Shown: positions 9,253 to 18,642, counted from the first letter of the stretch. The stretch is 64,000 bases of DNA from an uncultured Shewanella sp. (GCF_947501665.1 NZ_CANMWS010000008.1:124001-188000), one strand, 5' to 3'. Numbers and translations are program-made. Notes: generated by a model not told the origin, from the letters alone.

Positions 9253-10242
9253 ATGCCACGTCCAAGAAGAAGTTTGATTAGCATTGAAGCCACCCCCTAT
9301 TATCACTGTTGTAGTCGTGTCGTAAGGCAGGCTTATTTATGTGGGGATGACAAGCATACAGGCAAGAATTACGATCATCGTCGTGGTTGGGTTGAATCTC
9401 AACTACTTAAATTATCTGATATTTTTGCCATTGATGTCGCAGCATTTGCAGTAATGAGTAATCATTTACATGTGGTGCTTTATATTGATATCAATCAAGC
9501 GAATACCTGGTCGGATAGGGAAGTCGTTGAGCAGTGGCATCAACTATTTAATGGCACAAGGATTACGCAACAGTTTGTAAAAGGTGAAGTGATTGAAGCC
9601 CACCAAGTGACTCAATTAAAACATCAAATAGCAACCTATCGTGCACGATTAAGTGATATTAGTTGGTTTATGCGATGTTTGAATGAACCTATAGCCAGGC
9701 AAGCGAATATAGAAGATGATTGTACAGGGCATTTTTGGGAAGGTCGCTTTAAAAGTCAAGCCTTGCTTGATGAAGCAGCGCTGCTGGCTTGTATGGCCTA
9801 TGTCGAACTCAATCCCATTCGTGCGAAGATGGCAAGCACTCCAGAGACATCTGAACATACTAGCCTTAAACTCCGTATTGAAGCAGCATTAGTGGGTAAA
9901 CAACCCGAACGCCTGTTGCCTTTTATCGGTAATGAGAGTCAACATCAAGCCAAAGGTATTACTTTTGAATTAAAAAGCTACCTTGAACTTGTTGATGAAA
10001 CAGGTCGCCTAATTCTTAATAATAAGCGAGGTGACAAGCGTGGTGCTATTAATGAAGCGGTCATACCTATTTTAAGTCGGCTAAATATTCCTAAAGACAA
10101 TTGGATTAAAATAGTCAATGAATTTGGTCAGTTATTTCATGGCCCTGTTGGTACGTTAGAGGAATTAAGTCATTATTGTGGGCATTTAGAAAAAAGGCGA
10201 CGACATTTTTCTAAATGTTGTCAGTATATGCATCTAGGCTAG
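9253..10242 (+). CDS. IS200/REP-associated (Y1/HUH-like) transposase family protein
   Basis: A 329-residue protein of the Y1 transposase / RAYT group. The HUH-type metal motif is present as MSNHLHVV (His71 and His73). The family block GHFWEGRFKSQALLDEAALL followed by YVELNPIRAKM is also clear. RAYTs are usually single-copy, chromosomally resident proteins linked to short REP palindromes rather than mobile IS. Where RAYTs normally carry their catalytic tyrosine, before the conserved Asn, the sequence reads EPIARQAN, so an active tyrosine is not obvious. An AAGGAG ribosome site precedes the ATG. No terminal repeats or target duplication were seen around it, so I annotate a resident gene, not an insertion sequence. 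Confidence 0.8.
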   Translation: MPRPRRSLISIEATPYYHCCSRVVRQAYLCGDDKHTGKNYDHRRGWVESQLLKLSDIFAIDVAAFAVMSNHLHVVLYIDINQANTWSDREVVEQWHQLFNGTRITQQFVKGEVIEAHQVTQLKHQIATYRARLSDISWFMRCLNEPIARQANIEDDCTGHFWEGRFKSQALLDEAALLACMAYVELNPIRAKMASTPETSEHTSLKLRIEAALVGKQPERLLPFIGNESQHQAKGITFELKSYLELVDETGRLILNNKRGDKRGAINEAVIPILSRLNIPKDNWIKIVNEFGQLFHGPVGTLEELSHYCGHLEKRRRHFSKCCQYMHLG

Positions 10243-10776
10243 CATCCTGCTGTATTTCAAGATAAGAAAGCTCAGTTTCAACTGAGTCGATATCCTACAT
10301 TCAATATTCACTCATTTCACCTATATCACTCTATTTTACGATATCGTTATCAGCAACAATGTTAAAAATAGCTCAGATCATAATTTGATGGGCCCAGTGT
10401 GTTGAACGCTTATAAAATGTGAGCTATCTTATTGATTAGTAATGGCTGGCTTTAGCTCTCATTCTTGCCAGAAAGCTCGACGCACAACTCAACTACAACA
10501 ATGATAATAAGAGGGACTCTTCGATACTTATCTGTTTTTTTCGAGGACGTAGCATGAAACAACCTAACTTAATCAATACCTTTATACCTCTCAAGTTAAG
10601 TCAAAAATATAAAAATGGGAAGACTACACAATGGCAGTCCTAATTATGATCCCTAATTTTATTTTCTAGATTGAACGTCGCTTTTACTTCTGAGAATACA
10701 GAATATAATGCGTACTAAAAAATACGCATTATATTGATATGGTTTTTTAGCTTTAATAGCAAAAAATTAAATGAGT
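10243..10776. other. Intergenic, no gene seen; hairpin after the RTX gene
   Basis: AT-rich sequence without a convincing ORF. A strong inverted repeat at 10702-10735 (AATATAATGCGTA and its complement, eight-base loop) lies downstream of the RTX gene on the minus strand and may end its transcript. It has no long T-tract. Confidence 0.5.
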
Positions 10777-13074
10777 TTAATAATCTGCAGTTAACATATC
10801 ATCGTAGTTACCGTCATTGTCGGTATCAAAGTAAGTGAATACGTCAGATTCAGAGGCAATCGCTAAATATTCATCACCATTTAGATCACTGATGGTGGTG
10901 TATTCAAACTCATCATCATCACAGACAGTGGCATTTCTATCGCCTTTTAATACGACAAAGTTGTCATTATCTAATTCACCGGGTACGCCGTTATCATCAA
11001 GGTACCACTGGATAATGGCATCACTTTCTGGATTACTGGTGGCATAAACTTCACCATCAGGTAAGGTATCTCCATTGGCAATGGTTGAGCAAGTAAATGC
11101 ACTATATTCTTCCCCTGCTGAGCCATCATAAGCTTCGTCATTATAAACTATGATAACATCGCGATTATTTTTTGTATCAACGGCCACAAAGTCAAAATCT
11201 AAAATAGCATCATACCCATGACCCACAAAAAAGCGATCAACCCAACCGCCAGCGCCTTCATAGTAACTATCGACAGCTGACTCTTCATCTTCAGCGGTTA
11301 AATCATAGGCAGAACCACCACTCATAACATCAATACCAGCCACATCATTAAGGCCAACAATGATATCGCGCCCCTGTCCGCCAAAGAGCTCATCGGCATA
11401 ATTGGAGCCGATCAAGGTATCTTCACCATCTAAGCCCATAATATAAGCCGAAACCTCACCACCATCGGGCAATTCACTGGCAATATTAGAGAAAGTGTAG
11501 CCTGTTATCACATCATTAAAGCTGCCGCCGAATAAGAATTTAGCTGAGGTGCTAGCATTATTAACACCAGCATATACTGTCGGACCCGTACTGCCATAAA
11601 TATACATGCTTTGTTCATTTTCAAGGACAGAATCATTTAATAAGCTGCTGTAATCATTTTCTGTGTCATCATCAATGCTATTGATGAATTCATCATCAGC
11701 TAACACAGCGGTAATATCATTACCATCTTCATCCTCATAAGTGCCTTGGGTATTTTTAATGACAGATACTCGAGTATCTTTAAGCATATCGAGGTAACTT
11801 TCAATCACTGTATTGTCAGAAAATGAATTATAAGAATAGCTTAATCGGCTATCAAGATATGTCATAAAGTCAGAATCAAACCGCACTAAGGCCAGTACAC
11901 CGCTAGGACTAGATACCGCGGCAGGTGATACACCAGTTTCAATTTCAAAGTATGCCCCTTGATTATCAAAAGAGTGTAAAGGATTCCCAGCACCATGGCT
12001 TACTACCAATATATCCTCAGGATTAAAATCATTAATTTCGGTATAAGACACAATATCTTCTTCATAGGTATCGGGCAAGGTTGCGCTTTTTGCCACTCCA
12101 TTGCTACCAAAAATATAGGTACTTAACGCCGATGAGCCCATACCATAAACGAAACTGCCAAAGGGGCCAAAGCTACCTAAGCCAGCCTGAGCAATACTAC
12201 TGGCTAAAATAGAGCCACGAGAAAATGAAGTTTGTAAGAACCAATTATTCCAATCAGTGCCTGATACGCCAGTTGTACTGGTTCCTCCTGGGATCAGTGA
12301 TTCTGTATAAGCTGATATCAGAAACATATCCGCACCTGTACCGCCAGAGACGTAATTTTGATAACCATGACCCGCTGGTCCTGCATTGATAAAATCACCG
12401 CCATCACCACCATCAACGGTGTCGCTGCCAATACCGGCATTAAGCACATCATTGCCGCTATCACCGTTAACAATATCGTCTCCAGCCTTAGCTTCTATAT
12501 TGTCGTCATCATCGCCGCCATATAACTTGTCTGATAAATCGGAGGCGATAATGGTATCGTTACCTCCTTCTCCATAAATTTCTCCGTTAGAATCAATTGA
12601 GGTTAAGGTGATAGCGTTAGCGGTACTCGGCCAAGTATTCTCAATACTATCATCACCTTCTCCACCATAGACAATAGTATAGTGATGATCGTTTTCACCA
12701 TCCTCGTCTTCATCTAACCACTTGCCATCCCCTCCCGACTCAGTCCGCTCATTAGCATACCAAATAATTTTATCTTCACCGTCATCTCCATAAACAACAT
12801 TATCGCCAAAACCGACAATAAGCGAGTCATTCCCACTACCACCACGAATAAATCGCTCTATTCCATCGTTAATAGCATCATCAATTGCACTATCAGTAGC
12901 ATACTTAGTATTCCCTACATAAGTATTCAGTTCACCACGAAAATGATCATCACCATCACCTAGATCAGCATAAATTGTCATTTGTCTTGCGCGTAATATA
13001 TCATTTCCAGCTCCCATCAAAGCTGACATATGGAGATCATTTGCTTTGTCACTATCCCCCAGCCATCTCGACAA
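10777..13074 (-). CDS. RTX-type calcium-binding repeat protein (C-terminal part of a frameshifted gene)
   Basis: An open frame of 765 codons rich in Asp and Gly, with nonapeptide-like RTX repeats such as GGEGDDSIE, GEGGNDTI, AGDDIVNGDSGNDVL and DGGDGGDFINAG in the first third, and further GxDxI units near residues 520-600. Such repeats form calcium-bound beta-rolls in secreted or surface proteins. The frame begins only with a TTG and lacks a signal peptide. The missing N-terminus is in the next frame at 13017-13493, and a single extra G in the run at 13056-13060 would join them. I saw no catalytic domain, so its function is unknown. The whole unit would be about 900 residues, exported and calcium-stabilised. 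Confidence 0.75.
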   Translation of the reverse strand: MSRWLGDSDKANDLHMSALMGAGNDILRARQMTIYADLGDGDDHFRGELNTYVGNTKYATDSAIDDAINDGIERFIRGGSGNDSLIVGFGDNVVYGDDGEDKIIWYANERTESGGDGKWLDEDEDGENDHHYTIVYGGEGDDSIENTWPSTANAITLTSIDSNGEIYGEGGNDTIIASDLSDKLYGGDDDDNIEAKAGDDIVNGDSGNDVLNAGIGSDTVDGGDGGDFINAGPAGHGYQNYVSGGTGADMFLISAYTESLIPGGTSTTGVSGTDWNNWFLQTSFSRGSILASSIAQAGLGSFGPFGSFVYGMGSSALSTYIFGSNGVAKSATLPDTYEEDIVSYTEINDFNPEDILVVSHGAGNPLHSFDNQGAYFEIETGVSPAAVSSPSGVLALVRFDSDFMTYLDSRLSYSYNSFSDNTVIESYLDMLKDTRVSVIKNTQGTYEDEDGNDITAVLADDEFINSIDDDTENDYSSLLNDSVLENEQSMYIYGSTGPTVYAGVNNASTSAKFLFGGSFNDVITGYTFSNIASELPDGGEVSAYIMGLDGEDTLIGSNYADELFGGQGRDIIVGLNDVAGIDVMSGGSAYDLTAEDEESAVDSYYEGAGGWVDRFFVGHGYDAILDFDFVAVDTKNNRDVIIVYNDEAYDGSAGEEYSAFTCSTIANGDTLPDGEVYATSNPESDAIIQWYLDDNGVPGELDNDNFVVLKGDRNATVCDDDEFEYTTISDLNGDEYLAIASESDVFTYFDTDNDGNYDDMLTADY

Positions 13075-13493
13075 GATTTGTCTAACGCATAAGGATAATT
13101 AAGCTGTGCTTCAATATTAGGATGATCATTAACATATATATTCTGCTTAGTCGCTTGTCCCTCAAAGTCAAAATGCATCCATCTATGGCTACCATTACTC
13201 CCTAAATTCGTAAAGCCTTTAATAATGAGTGCTCCCTCAGAACTTTCTGTAGCAGAATACTTAAAGGCAGCTTCCTGACCTTTATTCTTACGCGTACTTT
13301 TTTTTATATATTTACATTCTCCTGCTCCAATGGAATTTAACTCGTCGTCTAAATTAACGTTATGTGTCTTGGATTGATTTGTATGCCTTTCTGTATCATC
13401 AACAGATGCATTAACTGCCGCATTAACACTTAATGCCGTAAGCGTGAGAGGAAAGAGTAAAGTTAATAATTTATAATATTTTAGCATCATCAA
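13017..13493 (-). CDS. N-terminal part of the RTX protein with signal peptide (frameshifted)
   Basis: A 158-codon ORF beginning with a Sec signal peptide (MMMLKYYKLLTLLFPLTLTALSVNA), followed by a polar region and an FDFEGQATKQNIYVNDHPNIE segment. It runs into CRDGW, after which its frame continues as unrelated sequence and stops. The other frame at the same place reads GDSDKANDLHMSALMGAGNDI, which fits the RTX protein. The switch point coincides with a five-base G run. It is therefore the 5' end of the downstream RTX gene, either truly frameshifted, phase variable, or affected by a sequencing slip. Confidence 0.7.
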   Translation of the reverse strand: MMMLKYYKLLTLLFPLTLTALSVNAAVNASVDDTERHTNQSKTHNVNLDDELNSIGAGECKYIKKSTRKNKGQEAAFKYSATESSEGALIIKGFTNLGSNGSHRWMHFDFEGQATKQNIYVNDHPNIEAQLNYPYALDKSCRDGWGIVTKQMISICQL

Positions 13494-14039
13494 ATCCCTA
13501 ATTATTCTTATTTAATTATTTATAATATTCTTACTAAGAATGCCTGTTTTAGTTGAAATACCTCTCTTTTATTTAATAATGACATGAACTTAGTAAGGTT
13601 AAATAAAATAACCTTAAAATAAACACAGTTACAACAATTAAGCACTTAAAATAAATGAATTACAGGGAAATTTAACATCCAGCAGTAGAAATATCATGAA
13701 AAACTCATCACCACAGCATTAATACTTAACTTATTGTTTATATTTGGTTTTCATATTGCTTAATAGGGTTTTTGTAATAAATAAAAAGTATGTACATTTT
13801 CTAAACCCAATCGTTACCAAAAAGATAATAACGCTACCAGATATAAGCAAATAACTCAAAAAGGTTAAAAACGGGGCGTATCAATGGGATTTTATTATCA
13901 AATTATTTAGCCATAATAATTTCAATACCTATCCCATTAAAGTAATATTTCATGGAGAAAATAGTGAGCAATCAAAATAACACTTAACACTTATTCGAAA
14001 ACAATTTATCAAATAATTCAAACACTTGAAAATGGACGT
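13494..14039. other. AT-rich intergenic region, no gene seen
   Basis: Very AT-rich, stops in all frames, with no recognisable RNA or repeat. It probably contains the promoter of the RTX gene on the minus strand. Confidence 0.5.
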
Positions 14040-14738
14040 TTAAACTGGGGGATGGAGCCGGTGCTTTTGATTTCCAATCGACTTTTCAATGGGTGGCAAC
14101 CAATTTTGGCAAAGCCTTTACGGGTGACTTTAATGGCAATGGCCTATTAGATTAGATATCGGCCTTTACAACCCTAACAACCTAAGAAATGGGTATATCC
14201 AATATGGTGATGGAATTGGTGGTTTTCACAGTCAAACCGTTTAGCCTTGGGTAACCTCAACACCGATAGGTAGCCAAGTTTTTACTGGTGACTTTAATGG
14301 CGATGGCTATTGGCATATCGGCCTGTTTAACCCAAATAACCTACAAAACTGGTATATCCAATACGGCAATGGCATTGGTGGCTTTGGAGGAGAAACCGCT
14401 TGGAATTAGCCTGGATTAAATTCTAGCAGCCCGATTTATACAGGCGATTTTAATGGTGATGGTCTTTGGGATATAGGCCCTATAATCCTAACAATACAGG
14501 CTACTGGTTTATTCAATATGGAACGGGTAACGGCAGCGTTAGTGCTCAAACCGCATGGCCATGGGGACCACATGGTTACGGCGCACCTTTTAGTGGTGAT
14601 TTTGATGGTGGTGGAAAAGGCGATATCGGTTTTTATAACCCCAATAATCAATACAATTGGTTTATTCTATATGGCTTTGGAAATGGTATCTTTGGTGATC
14701 AAACAGTTTGGTATGTTGGTGATGCATCTAATTGGTAA
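14040..14738 (+). pseudogene. Decayed FG-GAP/VCBS-like repeat protein gene
   Basis: Translating this stretch in shifting frames gives about four to five copies of a unit resembling TGDFNGDGxxDIGLYNPNN-xxWYIQYGNGIGGF-QTAWPW. The unit core recurs at about 14123, 14287, 14443 and 14595, a period of about 150-165 bases. Stops and frameshifts interrupt the copies (for example TAG after QTV and after ETAWN), and no start or signal peptide remains. Only the last copies, 14466-14738, keep an open frame. FG-GAP repeats form beta-propeller blades in secreted or surface proteins. A terminator follows at 14772-14812, consistent with a formerly expressed gene. Confidence 0.7.
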
Positions 14739-14771
14739 ATATTAAACATTGCGATTTAAAGTATCAAACAA

Positions 14772-14812
14772 TTGGAATTGAAAGCTTCGTTTTGCTTTCA
14801 GTTCCAATTTTA
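14772..14812 (+). terminator. Terminator after the FG-GAP-like pseudogene
   Basis: A 14-base stem TTGGAATTGAAAGC / GCTTTCAGTTCCAA (one G-T pair) followed by TTTTA. Confidence 0.65.
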
Positions 14813-14882
14813 CACTGCAGCTAAAACAGCACATACAAAAAACAAACATGAATAATTTAACAATAGCTGCTTTTTTTGAAGA

Positions 14883-15134
14883 TCAATTTTCTGGACAACC
14901 GTCAGTTATCCATTGCTCAAAATTATTAATTTGAGAATCTACCCAACGTTTACCACCTTTAGGCATGAAACCTGATTCTGTTGGTTGTCGTTTAACGCGA
15001 TTTAAAATGGAATCGGCATTATTTTTTACATCGTCATAGGAAGCAAGATTTAATCCTATGTTACGCATACAGCCGACTTCCATTTGGGTGAAGTAATCTT
15101 TTACTTGATTGTTCCATGTGATGGCATTGCTCAT
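14883..15134 (-). CDS. Small haem-less cytochrome c-like protein
   Basis: An 83-residue protein without signal peptide. Its pattern (YFTQMEVGCMRN, then SYDDVKNNADSILNRV, then MPKGGKRW, then FEQWITDGCPE) follows the common small c-type cytochrome-like domain ending in MPxGG-W-xxFxxWIxxGxP. The CxxCH haem motif is absent: the equivalent place reads VGCMRN. Versions of this domain lacking haem, with a D/E-xxxM pattern, are known beside oxidoreductases. It lies 30 bases after the mono-haem protein gene and is probably co-transcribed with it. Function unknown. Confidence 0.6.
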   Translation of the reverse strand: MSNAITWNNQVKDYFTQMEVGCMRNIGLNLASYDDVKNNADSILNRVKRQPTESGFMPKGGKRWVDSQINNFEQWITDGCPEN

Positions 15135-15164
15135 GTGGCGTCCTTATTATTTGACGATTTTAAC

Positions 15165-16646
15165 TTATTTTACTGGAGACATTGCTTTTTTATGTGTTGC
15201 GGTACTAGCATGTTTTTGAGCCTTAAAAAAGACAGAACTGTAGTCGGTGTACCAAAAAGCATCTGGATGGTCGACAAATTGAGGGGTGGTTGCTGATAAT
15301 CTATGGCAGCCTATACAGCTGGATTTATTGAAATTATCCGCAGTAAAACCAGACTCCATTCCCCCACCATCGGTTAAGCCAGCCCCGCCGCCAGATTTCT
15401 TTTCTTGAAAATAAGATTCCATGGTGAGATTGCCAAGAAACTCTGGTGCAGGTGTTCCTGCAGGGAGAGGGCTTCCTTGTGCAGAGAATGTGAGCGTTTG
15501 AGGTTCTGTTGGCCACTGTGAGCTAATAAGCTGATAATTTAACCAAACAGAGTCAGGGTATTTTGCTTTAATGAGATTAAGGGCTGTGTTTGTGATCCCT
15601 GCTGCATGAGGATCGACGGTATCAATACTATCAATTCTTAGCATTTGCACTGGGGCTGTCATGGGCGTAGGAGGCGTGGCATATTTATCGGGTGGGGATA
15701 AATAATTAGGTTTATAGATATCGCTGACACTCTTTGCCTTTGCATCTTGTTTCGCAACATTATGACTAAAGAAGTTATAGCTAATCGCGGTTTCAGCAGT
15801 ACTGCCTACATCAGGAGCATTATCAATATGCTCAAAGGTGGACCATGTCCACTGAGGTAGATTGGGGGTTTTTTTAATGATGTGTAACCCTACTAAGGCA
15901 ACAAGATGGGGATCATCATTTGGGCCGACTAGGGCCTTCGATGTTTTATAACGTTTTTTAAAATAGGCTTCCTTATCTGTAGGGACGATGCGCCAGGCAG
16001 CTTTTATTTCAATGGCTCCTACCGTGTTAGGCTCTTCTCCTGAAGGAAGGTTGATGCCTTTGGGATCGATTCCAGTAAAAGCATTATAAATACCTGCTTG
16101 GCTATAGAGTGTATTATCCATAATATAGTCAAATTCATCTTCATTGATGCGTAATTCATAATAAACTAGATTACCGCTTTGATCTGTAAGCCAATTACGA
16201 TCCACCTGAAGGATCTCGGTTAGATGAACCGTAGCAGAAGTGGCCTCTAATACTTTTTCTTTGTTTTTGGTTGCCCATGTTGATGGTACCGCTTGAGTAA
16301 AGACATCTTCTACATTTTTATATGTTTCCCAAATGACGGGAGAAGTATCACCTTCTTCTCCAAAATAAGCACTTGAATTTGGGTTACCATTACTGGTGGC
16401 TGGCCAGTTAAGTGCAATAAATAGCTGCCAAGCAAAACGATCAACAATTTCTTGGCAGCTAATGCTGCTGTTTTCTTTTTTACATTCAGTTAATTCACCG
16501 CTTGTTAATGCTTCGACAGGTAAACATTGAGGGTTGAGAATGGGCAAATCTGGTGGATTGGGACAAGTTTGTGCGGCATAAGATAAGCTTGACAAACTGA
16601 TGATAAAACTCAAGCACAAGGCAGTTATTTTTATACAGTAATGCAT
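15165..16646 (-). CDS. Exported protein with one C-terminal CxxCH haem site
   Basis: A 493-residue protein with a clear Sec signal peptide (residues 1-24, ending SLSYAA). A single c-type haem motif, CIGCH, lies near residue 450 in the context KSSCIGCHRLSATTP. The body contains FAWQLFIALNWPA, a segment seen in a group of periplasmic cytochrome-like proteins of unknown role. No other cofactor site was recognised. It should act in the periplasm as an electron-transfer or redox-linked protein. It is followed 30 bases later by a small haem-less cytochrome-like protein, suggesting a two-gene unit. I do not recognise a specific pathway. Confidence 0.7.
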   Translation of the reverse strand: MHYCIKITALCLSFIISLSSLSYAAQTCPNPPDLPILNPQCLPVEALTSGELTECKKENSSISCQEIVDRFAWQLFIALNWPATSNGNPNSSAYFGEEGDTSPVIWETYKNVEDVFTQAVPSTWATKNKEKVLEATSATVHLTEILQVDRNWLTDQSGNLVYYELRINEDEFDYIMDNTLYSQAGIYNAFTGIDPKGINLPSGEEPNTVGAIEIKAAWRIVPTDKEAYFKKRYKTSKALVGPNDDPHLVALVGLHIIKKTPNLPQWTWSTFEHIDNAPDVGSTAETAISYNFFSHNVAKQDAKAKSVSDIYKPNYLSPPDKYATPPTPMTAPVQMLRIDSIDTVDPHAAGITNTALNLIKAKYPDSVWLNYQLISSQWPTEPQTLTFSAQGSPLPAGTPAPEFLGNLTMESYFQEKKSGGGAGLTDGGGMESGFTADNFNKSSCIGCHRLSATTPQFVDHPDAFWYTDYSSVFFKAQKHASTATHKKAMSPVK

Positions 16647-16811
16647 AAATTAAATCCTTAGTATGATGTTTTTCAATTAATATCGTTGTAGAAACTTCTT
16701 ACTGTGCATTAATTTTAAAAGTATTTTTACAATTAATAGAAATACAGGCATAGGAAGTAATATGACTGTTTATTATAATAGGTAATTTATAAGTAAAAAT
16801 ATTACACATTA

Positions 16812-17640
16812 TTACAGATAATTTTCTAGCTGCGCATTAAGTATGAATTTTGGTTGACCTGTACACTCTGCACTTGCACCCTGCGTTTGCACCATCTCTA
16901 TTGCGGTGTAATCAAACTCCACTTCTTCAATATCAGTGACTTCCAACGTCGCCGCCTGTTTAATGATTTCACCCATCTCTGGGCAAATAGCTTCGTCTAA
17001 TGTTAGGGCAACCTCAGGTTTCTTGACTTTACATGCCAATCCCGATCCGGCTCCACCTCCGCCCCCAGCTTTTATAAAGAGTGAGATTAACCTTAGCCCC
17101 AACTAAATGCACGCCAGCAGGATCCACTTTGAGAAAACTACCACCTGCGCTTAAAGTGATCTCACTGCCTGCATCGAGTATCAGCTCGCCTTTGGACTTG
17201 AGATGTACCTCACTGCCTACCTTCATGAGCTGCTTTTTAGCCACTTTTTGATGGTGGCTGGCTTTAACGGCAAGCATACTATCTTTGGTAATACCCACTA
17301 GGCTATCGGACTCTAAGGTTAGATGATCGTGCCCCGTTATTTGCGTGAATCTATCATTAGTAATATTACAATGTTGATTGCCCAACACATGCAAACTCTG
17401 ATCATTTTCAATTAACTGCTGCATGTCTTTTTGCGCATGGAAATAAATGGCTTCTTCACCCGCTTGATCTTCAACCATTTGCTGTTAAAAAGAGGGCTCG
17501 TTACTGCCCTCACCTTTGTAGCTTCAGGTTTATAACAGATCACGGGTTTTTAGCACGGTACGGGGTTGATGGTCAGGTAAGGCCGCACTGAGAAAGAGTG
17601 CGGCAAGTTAATGGCATTGCGAATACGCCGTGATTATGGG
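16812..17640 (-). pseudogene. Displaced VgrG C-terminal fragment (cassette 1)
   Basis: The minus strand carries the needle and tail of a VgrG without its N-terminal 450 or so residues. An open piece at 17478-17029 matches the second VgrG from EDQAGEEAIYFHAQKDM to VDPAGVHLVGAKVNL. A small insertion then shifts the frame by +1. The matching continuation GGGGGAGSG..CKVKKPEVALTLDEAICPE is in the other frame down to 16812, ending QLENYL. Between about 17500 and 17640 weaker remnants of the upstream VgrG sequence remain, including the counterpart of its GTGCGGCAAGTTAATGGCATT stretch. No toxin domain follows the linker. It begins right after the membrane protein gene at 17714-18127. Confidence 0.8.
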
Positions 17641-17713
17641 TTAGTGTTAACTGTGCCTGTCCCAGTTATTATTAGTATTATAAAGTTCTGCTGCTCCCCC
17701 CCCAAAAAAATAA

Positions 17714-18127
17714 TTAAAGCTCCCCTATAAACAAAAATAAAAAACCAATAACAATTCCCAGCATACTGATATTAAAAAAAGTAACCATCAAAAGGTAAAG
17801 GCTATAGTTTTTACCAAATATATTCTTTAGTTCAGAACGCCATTTTATTATTTCAGACCTTGGGATAGACCACGCAAACCTCATCATAGGATATCCAAAC
17901 CAGGGATAGCTAGCAGAACTCCCAACAAGCCAAGACATACTACTTTCCATCATCAGCATTGCTCGTTTACGAAATTTCTTAGGCGCTCTTTCTGCTATAG
18001 CATCCATCATATAATATTTTTTTTTTCGTAATTTTATGCTTAAAAAAGTAATGAGTATAAGAAATATAAATGTACAAAAAACACTTATAATAAAAGCAAT
18101 AACAGCAATATCATCAACACTAATCAA
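17714..18127 (-). CDS. Small membrane protein, putative immunity protein (allele B)
   Basis: 137 residues with an N-terminal transmembrane segment (about 5-30), a basic cytoplasmic stretch (KLRKKKYYMM), a MSWLVGSSASYPWFGYPMMR block, and a C-terminal transmembrane segment (about 110-133). It is clearly related to the protein at 18643-19053; they share IKLRKKK, WFGYPMMR and RSEIIxW. The TTG start overlaps the stop of the upstream toxin-domain fragment, and the homologue uses a TTG in the same arrangement. I infer an inner-membrane immunity protein for the paired toxin domain. The family is not known to me. Confidence 0.6.
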   Translation of the reverse strand: MISVDDIAVIAFIISVFCTFIFLILITFLSIKLRKKKYYMMDAIAERAPKKFRKRAMLMMESSMSWLVGSSASYPWFGYPMMRFAWSIPRSEIIKWRSELKNIFGKNYSLYLLMVTFFNISMLGIVIGFLFLFIGEL

Positions 18128-18467
18128 AGAACCATCCCTCTACTTTATCTCCAACTTTGTTAGAAATATCTCCACCATATAGCCCCCAAGCTAAAGCTCC
18201 AGCTCCAACAATGGCTATGGAAAGCCCTCCAGTAACAGGAATGGCAGCTAATGCAAATCCCATATAATAACCAGTAGCAGCGTTAAATAAACCCGATGTA
18301 ACATTTTTGGTTGTTGCACGGCCACAAGCCTCTGTTAACCAGCCATCCATATTACATTGTTGGTAGAGATCAATGCCATTGCCATACAAGGCTGAAATCG
18401 TCACCGCCCAGCCAACCTTACCCAGTTGGCTACTGAACTTCATCGCTTCTTTATACAAGCCACTCAT
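18120..18467 (-). CDS. Truncated membrane-active toxin C-terminal domain (allele B)
   Basis: 115 codons that align with the last ~115 residues of the toxin at 19046-20410, starting at the same MSGLYKEAMKFSSQLGKVGW segment. After that shared start the two diverge, but keep ACGRATTKN / ACKRATTKN and IPVTGGLSI..VGAG.LAWGL.GGDISN. The alanine/glycine-rich hydrophobic hairpin (about residues 62-100) suggests membrane insertion. The DNA encoding the shared start is nearly identical in both copies (18405-18510 and about 19337-19440), so it may be a recombination point. It has no VgrG linker or delivery region in frame and may be silent, a donor allele rather than an active effector. Confidence 0.55.
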   Translation of the reverse strand: MSGLYKEAMKFSSQLGKVGWAVTISALYGNGIDLYQQCNMDGWLTEACGRATTKNVTSGLFNAATGYYMGFALAAIPVTGGLSIAIVGAGALAWGLYGGDISNKVGDKVEGWFFD

Positions 18468-18519
18468 ATTGATGCCCGCAAGGGATTGAGAGAAGTTCTT
18501 GGCTTTATATACTTTATAT

Positions 18520-18642
18520 GATTAGCGTTTATCGATATGATGGTTATCCGGCAATGCCGCACAGGGAAAAGAGTGCGGCAAATTAATGCTATTTAAATTA
18601 TGTATTTAGGTGAATAATGCGGGTTGACAATAGCTGTCCTAT
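18520..18642 (-). pseudogene. Short VgrG remnant at a cassette junction
   Basis: The stretch around 18541-18625 keeps the pattern of the VgrG region just before the needle (TGATGGTTATCCGGCAATG, then GTGCGGCAAATTAATGC), as in the remnants at 17560-17640 and 20940-21060. It joins directly to toxin-domain DNA at about 18510. The needle and linker in between have been lost, so this cassette is internally deleted. Confidence 0.5.

Noticed and set aside
9253-10242. Calling the RAYT-like gene an insertion sequence
   Set aside because: No terminal repeats, target duplication or second copy are seen in this window.
12386-12577. Ser/Pro-rich ORF opposite the RTX repeats
   Set aside because: A shadow of the Asp/Gly codons in the RTX gene.
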